NCBI RefSeq assembly: GCF_000799715.1
Contig: NZ_JUHG01000019.1
Location: 62,001 to 126,000 of the forward strand
Length of the DNA: 64,000 nucleotides
Direction: 5' to 3'
Source: Martinezella rhizogenes
Lineage (GTDB): Bacteria > Pseudomonadota > Alphaproteobacteria > Rhizobiales > Rhizobiaceae
A program made the position numbers and the translations under genes. The notes under the pieces are model-generated. The model had not been told where the DNA came from. It saw only the letters and a program-made list of their open reading frames with translations, and ran no database searches. Of the stretch, positions 53,917-61,046 are shown one piece after another. Numbering within the stretch: the stretch's first letter is position 1; each line of letters starts with the position of its first letter.

Positions 53917-54711
53917 TCAACCCCGATAATGTGGTGCTTCCGCATCGAGCGTGCGCTTGATGGCCTCAAGATGGAGACGAGCGGATTCCGGATCACCCTC
54001 CCGCATCTGCCTGTAGGCCGCCTCCGCGATGGCCGGATCAACCGCAACAACCTGTCTTCCAGTCGACAGGGCAAGCGTCTGAACCTGGCAAGCCCGCTCG
54101 AGATAATAGAGATCATCCCAGGCCTCGGCTATATTGGGAGCAAGCACCATGACCCCATGATGCTTCATGAAGACGATGTCCGCATCCCCGATCGTTGAAG
54201 CGATACGGTCGCCTTCCCGCTCGTCCAGCGCCAGACCATTGTAATTCCTGTCAAACGCCGTCCGGCCATAGAATTTCAGTGCCGTCTGCCCGGCAAAGAT
54301 CAGCGGCTCTCCTTCTGTCATCGAGAGCGCGGTGGCATAGGGCATATGCGTGTGGAAGGCGACTTTGGCGCGCGGGACGTTCTTGTGGATGCGGGCGTGG
54401 ATATAGAACGCCGTCGCTTCCGGCTGACCGGTTCCTGAGACGACATTGCCGTGGAAGTCGCAAACCAGCAGCATGGATGCCGTCAGCTCCCGAAAGGCAT
54501 AGCCATAAGGATTGACGAGGAACAGGTCGTCATATCCCGGCACGACCGCGGAGAAATGATTGCAGATGCCTTCCTCCAACCCATGTCTGGCAGCCATGCG
54601 GAAACAGGCTGCAAGATCGACGCGCGCCTGCCAGACTTCCTCGGAGTCGAGGGTCGGCTGATTTGGCCCTCCGGCACCGGGAGCGGTCTGGGTCTTGAGT
54701 GAATGCGCCAT
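53917..54711 (-). CDS. Class II aldolase/adducin family protein
   Basis: The 264-residue protein has the class II aldolase zinc-site pattern: Glu/His in GLEEGICNHFSAVVPG, two His in AFHTHMPYATAL and one in FMKHHGVMVL. Relatives include fuculose-phosphate aldolase and many proteins of unknown substrate. ATG 54711 follows AAGGA. It converges on the ornithine cyclodeaminase gene, ending only 3 bases from it. Pathway unknown. Confidence 0.85.
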   Translation of the reverse strand: MAHSLKTQTAPGAGGPNQPTLDSEEVWQARVDLAACFRMAARHGLEEGICNHFSAVVPGYDDLFLVNPYGYAFRELTASMLLVCDFHGNVVSGTGQPEATAFYIHARIHKNVPRAKVAFHTHMPYATALSMTEGEPLIFAGQTALKFYGRTAFDRNYNGLALDEREGDRIASTIGDADIVFMKHHGVMVLAPNIAEAWDDLYYLERACQVQTLALSTGRQVVAVDPAIAEAAYRQMREGDPESARLHLEAIKRTLDAEAPHYRG

Positions 54712-55147
54712 GGATAATCCTTCGATGAGACCGTCGTATTTCAAGTTGGGTTGACCGGTATTGATCCGTTGTCGTTGCTTCTTGTCAATGCAAACGCCCT
54801 CATCATCGAACTTGAAACAGCCACATTGCAGCGATATCGATTTTTCATCTCGAATGATTGAGTTGGCTGTCCGTGCTCCAAGAGAAGCACAAAGGATGAT
54901 ATCGCATTTTAATCGCCACCGAATTTTCGATGCCGCTCTTCATCTCATAATCCCAAAACTAATGCAGCCGGGTTCGCCTGGTCGCTTATGGACCACATGA
55001 AGAACACGCCTGAATTGAAGATGCCTATCGGATGCAGCCACGAAGGATTGCTCAGGGTCATCGCCGATCAGACTGATTGACGGCAATTCCATTGCCGCGC
55101 ATCCACACCTTTAGGAGCAAGCCGCATCGCTGGCTTGAAACACGCTT
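54712..55147. other. Intergenic region without a convincing gene
   Basis: Positions about 54770-54960 are AT-richer and probably hold the aldolase promoter on one side and the DUF4167-desaturase promoter on the other. A 27-codon frame at 54997-55080 has only a weak ribosome site and is not called. Confidence 0.4.
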
Positions 55148-55390
55148 ATGAATAGACCACAGTCCCGTAGCATCCCCTCGAAAAAATCGGCAAATACCGA
55201 TTTCCGTGGATCTGCCAACAAGGCCCAAAACGCAAACCGACGCTACCAGCATTATATCGCGCTTGCTCGCGAAAAGGCCCTGACGGGAGATTGCATCGAA
55301 GCCGAAAACTATTATCAGCATGCAGAACATTATTTCCGCAGCGCCGCAGCGCTCGCCCCGTCCGCACAGAAGGTAGACCAACCACAATGA
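55148..55390 (+). CDS. Mini DUF4167-domain protein
   Basis: The 80-residue basic protein contains NRRYQHYIALAREKALTGDC and AENYYQHAEHYFRS, the conserved core of DUF4167. In Rhizobiales this core normally begins a longer disordered protein; here only the core remains with a short tail. The stop overlaps the desaturase start (ATGA), so the two are translated together. A nucleic-acid-binding role has been suggested by the basic, disordered nature of the family, but function is unknown. Confidence 0.8.
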   Translation: MNRPQSRSIPSKKSANTDFRGSANKAQNANRRYQHYIALAREKALTGDCIEAENYYQHAEHYFRSAAALAPSAQKVDQPQ

Positions 55391-56412
55391 ATGCTACGTC
55401 CACCTTTGAGAACGCTGGCGACAAGGCTTGGCTCAAGGTTCTTTCGAAATATCGCAATCCACATGCCGGGCGCAGTACCTTCGAACTTGCGGTGACCGCC
55501 GTTCCGTTCGTCATCCTTTGGGCCGGCGCATGGGCGGCTGTTCATTATGGTCTCTGGTACGGCCTGATCCTGGTGGTCCCCGCCGCCGCATTTCTGTTGC
55601 GGCTGTTCGCGATCCAGCATGATTGCGGTCACGGCTCTTTTTTCGCACGCCGCCGCATCGATGACTGGACTGGACGCGCGATCGGGGTGCTGACCCTGAC
55701 GCCCTATGATTATTGGCGCCGGGCGCATGCGCAGCATCACGCCTCCGCCGGCAATCTCGATGAGCGCGGCATCGGCGATATCACCACCCTCACCGTTGCC
55801 GAATACAATGCACAGTCCTGGTGGGGACGGCTAGGCTACAGGCTTTACCGGCACCCGCTGGTCCTGTTCGGCATCGGCCCCGTCTGGGTCTTCCTGTTGA
55901 AGCAGCGGCTACCCTTCGGCATGATGCGCTCAGGCCCCGTTCCGTGGATATCGACCATGGCCACCAATCTCGCCGTCGCCGTCGTCGCGGCGTTGCTTAT
56001 CTGGGCGGTCGGCGTCGTTCCATTTCTGCTGGTCCATCTTCCGATCGTCCTGTTGGCGGGCGCCGCCGGTGTCTGGCTCTTCTACATCCAGCACCAGTTC
56101 GAGGAAACGCATTGGTCGAAGCCGCCGGAGTGGAAGTTTCAACACGCCGCCATGCACGGCGCATCCCACTACGACCTGCCGCTGGTGCTGAGATGGCTTA
56201 CCGGTAATATCGGCATTCATCATGTGCATCACCTGTCGAGCCGGGTGCCGTACTACCGCCTTCCCGAAGTGCTGCGCGACCATCCCGAGTTGGGAAATGT
56301 CAGCCGCATCACGCTTATGGACAGCCTGCGCTGCGTCAAACTTGTCCTTTGGGACGAAAAAACCAACCGGCTCGTTTCCTTCCGCGAGGCAAAACGCCAA
56401 AGCTCGGTTTGA
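55387..56412 (+). CDS. Fatty acid desaturase
   Basis: The 341-residue membrane di-iron enzyme has the three histidine boxes HDCGH (about residue 78), HAQHH (about 115) and HHVHH (about 280), with pairs of membrane spans between them. This is the acyl-lipid delta-12/omega-6 type (DesA-like) pattern. It should add double bonds to membrane fatty acids. ATG 55387 overlaps the preceding small gene's stop; a longer frame from 55291 would overlap it out of frame. Confidence 0.9.
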   Translation: MNATSTFENAGDKAWLKVLSKYRNPHAGRSTFELAVTAVPFVILWAGAWAAVHYGLWYGLILVVPAAAFLLRLFAIQHDCGHGSFFARRRIDDWTGRAIGVLTLTPYDYWRRAHAQHHASAGNLDERGIGDITTLTVAEYNAQSWWGRLGYRLYRHPLVLFGIGPVWVFLLKQRLPFGMMRSGPVPWISTMATNLAVAVVAALLIWAVGVVPFLLVHLPIVLLAGAAGVWLFYIQHQFEETHWSKPPEWKFQHAAMHGASHYDLPLVLRWLTGNIGIHHVHHLSSRVPYYRLPEVLRDHPELGNVSRITLMDSLRCVKLVLWDEKTNRLVSFREAKRQSSV

Positions 56413-56597
56413 ATGGCCGGTCTCTAGCGCCATCGGATCTTTCGCAGTCACATTCGTGCCTGCGAAAACCACCGATCGCCGCTCAAATATTGAGCAACTG
56501 CCATCAAGCGTGGGCAATCAAGGCTCAACTGGCGGACCGCCCTCATAAAAATCAATAGCTTGTAAATTGGCACACCCCTTGCTTCTGAAATAGCTGA

Positions 56598-56709
56598 GTT
56601 GGTGGCTAGGGTTCCGGCGCTTTGAAAAGCGTGCTGGTCCGAGAGCTGCCGCCGGTTGGGGGAGAAATCCCACCGGATGCACGGCGGGACAAAAGCCCGG
56701 GAGACCTCG
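56598..56709 (+). ncRNA. Guanidine-I riboswitch (ykkC class) aptamer
   Basis: The conserved blocks appear in order: CTAGGGTTCCG (56606-56616), CTGGTCCGAGAG (56634-56645) and ACGGCGGGACAAAAGCCCGG (56681-56700) followed by GAGA, separated by stems GCGCTTT/AAAGCGT-like and CCGGTTGGGG/ATCCCACCGG. These match the ykkC/guanidine-I consensus. Binding of guanidinium is established for this class. It lies 74 bases before an operon with DUF1989 proteins and a urea-carboxylase-like enzyme, the classic context. Confidence 0.95.
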
Positions 56710-56747
56710 TAAGCCAAGGGATTGGCGGCGCGATGGTCTTTGCCGAT

Positions 56748-56774
56748 CCCTTTTTGATGAAAAAGCAAAAAGGG
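56748..56774 (+). promoter_or_regulatory. Hairpin sequestering the ribosome site (riboswitch expression platform)
   Basis: CCCTTTTTG (56748-56756) pairs with CAAAAAGGG (56766-56774), which holds the AAGGGG ribosome site of the binding-protein gene. AAGGGAT (56716-56722), just after the aptamer, is perfectly complementary to ATCCCTT (56746-56752), so it can compete for the same strand and free the ribosome site. This suggests translational control. Confidence 0.6.
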
Positions 56775-56782
56775 GAATTTCA

Positions 56783-57856
56783 ATGCAGACTTTTTCGAAG
56801 CTTCTTTCCATCACCGCCTTGACCGCCTCGCTGATGCTGGGCGCCGGTTCTTCCGCCGATGCAGCGCAGAAGACGGAGTTCAAGGTTGCCTGGTCGATCT
56901 ATGTCGGCTGGATGCCCTGGGGCTATGCCGCCGATCACGGTATCGTCAAGAAATGGGCCGACAAATACGGTATCAAGATCGACGTCACCCAGTTCAACGA
57001 CTACGTTGAGTCGATGAACCAGTATACGGCCGGTGCCTTCGATGCCGTGACGCTCACCAACATGGATGGCCTTTCCATTCCGGCCGCCGGCGGCGTCGAT
57101 ACCACCGCCGTCATCGTCGGTGACTTTTCGAACGGCAATGACGCCGTCATCCTCAAGGACAAGGCAAGCCTTTCCGACATCAAGGGCCAGACCATCAATC
57201 TGGTAGAATATTCCGTCTCGCACTACCTGCTTGCCCGCGCACTGGAAAGCATCAAGCTCAGCGAACGCGACGTGAAGGTCGTCAATACCTCCGACGCCGA
57301 CATGGTCGCCGCCTACAAAACGCCGGACGTCTCCGCTGTCGTCACCTGGAACCCGCTGGTCTCCACCATCCTCGAGGACCCCACCGCCGAGAAGGTGTTC
57401 GATAGCTCACAGGTGCCCGGCGAAATCATCGACCTGATGGTCGCCAATACCAACGTGCTCAAGGACAATCCGAACTTCGGCAAGGCGCTGGCCGGCATCT
57501 GGTATGAGACGGCGGCACTGATGAAGGCGGACACGGCGGACGGCAAAGCCGCTCGCGAGACGATGGGATCGGCGTCCGGCACCGACCTCAAGGGCTTTGA
57601 AGCGCAGATCGCCGCGACCAAGCTCTTCGACAAACCCACTGACGCCGTTACCTTCACCGCGTCCCCAAGCCTTCCGAAGACGATGGATCTGGTGCGTAAC
57701 TTCCTGTTCCAGAAGGGTCTCCTCGGCAGCGGCGCAGCGTCGGCTGACGTCATCGGCATCGAAATGCCGGATGGCAAGGTTCTCGGCGACAGCGGCAACG
57801 TCAAGCTGCGCTTCACCGAGACCTACATGAAGGCCGCCGCTGACGGCGCGCTCTGA
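56783..57856 (+). CDS. ABC transporter binding protein, guanidine operon (NitT/TauT type)
   Basis: The 357-residue precursor has a signal peptide cut near ADA-AQ (residue 28) and a taurine/nitrate-type binding fold (FKVAWSIYVGWMPWGYAADHG, FDAVTLTNMDGLSIPAAGGVD). Homologues are often labelled putative urea transporters next to urea carboxylase. The riboswitch upstream points to guanidine or a guanidine-yielding compound as cargo (inference). Its ribosome site AAGGGG is inside the regulatory hairpin. Confidence 0.9.
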   Translation: MQTFSKLLSITALTASLMLGAGSSADAAQKTEFKVAWSIYVGWMPWGYAADHGIVKKWADKYGIKIDVTQFNDYVESMNQYTAGAFDAVTLTNMDGLSIPAAGGVDTTAVIVGDFSNGNDAVILKDKASLSDIKGQTINLVEYSVSHYLLARALESIKLSERDVKVVNTSDADMVAAYKTPDVSAVVTWNPLVSTILEDPTAEKVFDSSQVPGEIIDLMVANTNVLKDNPNFGKALAGIWYETAALMKADTADGKAARETMGSASGTDLKGFEAQIAATKLFDKPTDAVTFTASPSLPKTMDLVRNFLFQKGLLGSGAASADVIGIEMPDGKVLGDSGNVKLRFTETYMKAAADGAL

Positions 57857-57922
57857 GCGAAGTTCGACCGGCGGCGCGGGGAAACCGCGCCGCGTCATCC
57901 CTTCATCAGCGGAGCTTTCCTC

Positions 57923-58741
57923 ATGCGCTGGATCAACACCAAGCCGAGCCGGGGCGCGCAATTTGCCCTGATGCTGCTACCTTTCGTCCTGATCGTCGTC
58001 GCCTATGTCTTCGGATCGACGGCGCGGCTGGCTGAAAACGCCAATGACAAGCTGCTGCCCAATCTCTCCGGCTTCGTCCAGGCGATCGATCGCATGGCCT
58101 TCATCGCCGATCAGCGCACCGGCGAGTACCTGCTCTGGTCGGACACCTGGGCAAGCCTGATCCGGCTTTTCGCGGGCCTCGGCATCTCCACGCTGACGGC
58201 GCTTTTGATCGGCATGCTTATCGGCATGCTGCCTTATCTCAGGGCGCTGCTCGCCCCCTTCGTCGCCGTCATTTCCATGGTGCCGCCGCTGGCGCTGCTG
58301 CCGATCCTCTTCATCGTCATGGGTCTCGGTGAGACCTCGAAGATCGCCCTCATCGTGATCGGCGTCGCGCCGACGATGATCCGCGACCTCGCGCTAAAGG
58401 CGCTGGAATTGCCGCGCGAGCAGATCGTCAAAGCCGAAACGCTTGGCGGCTCCTCCTGGCAGATCGCCCTGCGCGTCGTGCTGCCGCAGATCCTGCCGCG
58501 GCTGATCACCTGCCTCAGGCTGCAGCTCGGACCCGCCTGGCTGTTCCTGATCGCGGCCGAAGCAATCTCGTCGGATTCCGGTCTCGGCTACCGCATCTTC
58601 CTCGTCCGCCGCTATCTCTCGATGGATATCATCTTTCCCTATGTCGTCTGGATCACGCTGCTTGCCGTGCTCACGAACTACATCCTCGATCGCATCCGCA
58701 TCGCCGTCTTTCCCTGGTCGGAACTGGAGAAGCGGGCATGA
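57923..58741 (+). CDS. ABC transporter permease, guanidine operon
   Basis: The 272-residue inner-membrane protein has about six spans and the EAA-type loop of NitT/TauT permeases (ALELPREQIVKAETLGGSSW, QILPRLITCLRLQLGPAW). It follows the binding protein by 66 bases and overlaps the ATPase gene (ATGA). Confidence 0.92.
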   Translation: MRWINTKPSRGAQFALMLLPFVLIVVAYVFGSTARLAENANDKLLPNLSGFVQAIDRMAFIADQRTGEYLLWSDTWASLIRLFAGLGISTLTALLIGMLIGMLPYLRALLAPFVAVISMVPPLALLPILFIVMGLGETSKIALIVIGVAPTMIRDLALKALELPREQIVKAETLGGSSWQIALRVVLPQILPRLITCLRLQLGPAWLFLIAAEAISSDSGLGYRIFLVRRYLSMDIIFPYVVWITLLAVLTNYILDRIRIAVFPWSELEKRA

Positions 58742-59565
58742 GCGAGCTCAGGATCGAAAACGTCTGGAAGGAATATGGCGACCAGATCGTGCTCGAAGAC
58801 GTGTCGCTGACCGTCGCCTCACGCGCCTTCGTCGCCCTTGTCGGCCCCTCCGGCTGCGGCAAGTCGACATTCCTGCGCATGCTGCTGGGTCAAGAACAGC
58901 CGACCAGGGGCCAAATCTTGCTCGACGGCGAGCTTCTACCGGCGGAGCCTGGTCCTGATCGCGGTGTCGTCTTCCAGCGCTACTCCGTCTTTCCGCATCT
59001 GACCGTGCTCGGCAATGTGTTGCTCGGCAAGGAATTCTCCGGCGCACGCCACAAGGCCAAGCTCTTCGGCGCAGCACGGCGGAGCGCGATTGCCGAGGCG
59101 CGGCAGCTGATTGGCGAAGTCGGCCTTGCCGGCGCGGAGGACAAATATCCGGCCCAGCTTTCCGGCGGTATGCAGCAGCGTCTGGCGCTTGCCCAGGCGC
59201 TGATCATGAAACCGAAGGTGTTGCTGCTCGACGAACCCTTCGGCGCGCTCGATCCGGGCATTCGCGCCGAGATCCATACGCTGATGAAACGACTCTGGCA
59301 TGAAACGCAGATGACCGTCGTCATGGTCACCCATGACATGCGCGAGGCCTTCACGCTTGCAAGCCGGGTCATCGCCTTCGAACGCCGCCGCGATCGTCCA
59401 GAAGAGAAGGAACGCTACGGCGCGACCATCACCAAGGACATTTCCATCTGGCCGCCGCGCCTAGCAGGCACGCCATCGATTTTCAGCCCCGACCGGGACG
59501 GCCCGGTTGTTTCCCTGGGGCATCGCCGGGACGACCTGGCTTCGTCGGGAGAAACCCAGCCATGA
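58738..59565 (+). CDS. ABC transporter ATPase, guanidine operon
   Basis: The 275-residue ATPase has Walker A GPSGCGKST (residues 36-44), signature LSGGMQQRLALAQAL, Walker B LLLDEPFGALDP and VTHDM. The last 55 residues form a tail rich in Arg/Pro beyond the core. It starts by overlapping the permease stop and ends by overlapping the first DUF1989 gene. Confidence 0.93.
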   Translation: MSELRIENVWKEYGDQIVLEDVSLTVASRAFVALVGPSGCGKSTFLRMLLGQEQPTRGQILLDGELLPAEPGPDRGVVFQRYSVFPHLTVLGNVLLGKEFSGARHKAKLFGAARRSAIAEARQLIGEVGLAGAEDKYPAQLSGGMQQRLALAQALIMKPKVLLLDEPFGALDPGIRAEIHTLMKRLWHETQMTVVMVTHDMREAFTLASRVIAFERRRDRPEEKERYGATITKDISIWPPRLAGTPSIFSPDRDGPVVSLGHRRDDLASSGETQP

Positions 59566-60380
59566 CACATGTCAGACGTTTGCCGGAAGACATAGCCGCC
59601 AACCGCGCGCGCTACGAAGAGCATCAAAGAAAAGGGCTCGAATTCGCGCCCAAGGCACTGCCGGAGGCAAGCCCGTTGCCGGCGCCGGAAATCGCGCCCG
59701 ACAAGATCGTCCACCGCGAAGTGATCCCGGGTGGCTGGTACTGGTCGGCCCATATCAGGAAGAGCGAAGTGTTCCGTGTCAGCCTCGATCATGGCTTCTC
59801 AACGGTTTCCCTCGTCGCCTGGAGTGCTGCAGACACCAGCGAGCGGCTGAACCTGCCCGATACGGTGAAGATGCAGTGGACCACCGCTCTCGGCAAGGGC
59901 CGGGTAATCTTCTCCGATATGGGCCGGGTGATGTTCTCGGTGACGGAGGACTCCTCCGGCGCCCATGACGGGCTGATGGGCGGCTCGACCTTTGCGTCAA
60001 ACGCGGCGAAATATGGGGACGGCACGCGCAACACCCGCGACAACCTGATCCTGCTTGCGACCAAGGCCGGGCTCGACAAACGCGACATTCCGTCAGTGCT
60101 GGCGCTCTTTGCCCCTGTTCGCGTCGACCCGGACGGTGCGTTCCTGTGGAAGCCGGAACTGCTGTGCGGGCACGACTATGTCGAGCTGCGCGCCGAGATG
60201 GATATGATCGTCGGCTTCTCCAACTGCCCGCACCCGCTCGATCCGGACCCCACCTATCGGCCGAACCCGGTGACCGTCACCCGCATCGCGGCAACCTTAC
60301 CTTCCGCCGACGATCTTTGCCGGACCGCGACCGCCGAGGCGGTCCGCGGTTTTGAAAACAACGCGCTGGCGACGATGTGA
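59562..60380 (+). CDS. DUF1989 protein, carboxyguanidine deiminase subunit (urea carboxylase-associated)
   Basis: The 272-residue DUF1989 protein has REVIPGGWYWSAHIRKSEVF and GRVMFSVTEDSSGAHDGLMG. In characterised guanidine operons two DUF1989 proteins (CgdA and CgdB) form the carboxyguanidine deiminase, which turns carboxyguanidine into allophanate and ammonia. I cannot say which subunit this is. Its ATG overlaps the ATPase stop. Confidence 0.87.
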   Translation: MTHVRRLPEDIAANRARYEEHQRKGLEFAPKALPEASPLPAPEIAPDKIVHREVIPGGWYWSAHIRKSEVFRVSLDHGFSTVSLVAWSAADTSERLNLPDTVKMQWTTALGKGRVIFSDMGRVMFSVTEDSSGAHDGLMGGSTFASNAAKYGDGTRNTRDNLILLATKAGLDKRDIPSVLALFAPVRVDPDGAFLWKPELLCGHDYVELRAEMDMIVGFSNCPHPLDPDPTYRPNPVTVTRIAATLPSADDLCRTATAEAVRGFENNALATM

Positions 60381-60394
60381 GAGGGAGCAAGACC

Positions 60395-61045
60395 ATGACT
60401 GATTTCATCCAGACAGCTCCGGGCCGCACACTCGAAAACACCACGCAGGATCACTTCATTGCCGCCGAGGCGCCATTCTCGACCGTGATCCGGAGAGGCC
60501 AGACGGTTCGCATCGAGGACACATACGGCCAGCAGGCGATCGACACACTGTTCTACAACGCCACGGATGTCTCCGAGCGCTATTCCAACCAGGATACGAT
60601 GCGCGAACAGAGCGCGGCCTATATCTCCACCGGTACGAAGGTCATCTCGAATGAAGGCCGGGTGATGCTGACCATGACCGCCGACAGTTGCGGGCAGCAC
60701 GATACCTCGGCCGGCGCCTGCTCCTGCGAGAGCAACACGGTGCGCTTCGGTTACGACACCAGATATCTCCATGCCTGCCGGGACAATTTCGTTCTCGAAG
60801 TCTCCAAGCATGGCATGAGCAAGCGCGATGTCGTCCCCAACATCAACTTCTTCATGAACGTTCCCATCGAGCCGAGCGGCGAGATGACGATCGTCGATGG
60901 GATTTCCGCGCCGGGCGACTATGTCGAGCTGAAGGCCGAGATGGACGTGCTGCTCGTCATCTCCAATTGCCCGCAGATCAACAATCCCTGCAACGGTTTC
61001 GATCCGACGCCCGTCCGGGTGCTGGTCTGGGATAGCGAGGCCTGA
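60395..61045 (+). CDS. DUF1989 protein, second carboxyguanidine deiminase subunit (urea carboxylase-associated)
   Basis: The 216-residue DUF1989 protein is Cys-rich, with [25 protein letters not shown] and [15 protein letters not shown], which could hold a metal site. It pairs with the preceding DUF1989 protein. ATG 60395 has GAGGGAG upstream and is preferred over a GTG at 60377 overlapping the previous stop. It is one base from the carboxylase gene. Confidence 0.88.
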
Positions 61046-61046
61046 C

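Noticed and set aside
54997..55080. 27-codon frame upstream of the mini DUF4167 gene
   Set aside because: Weak ribosome site, very short and no recognisable feature.
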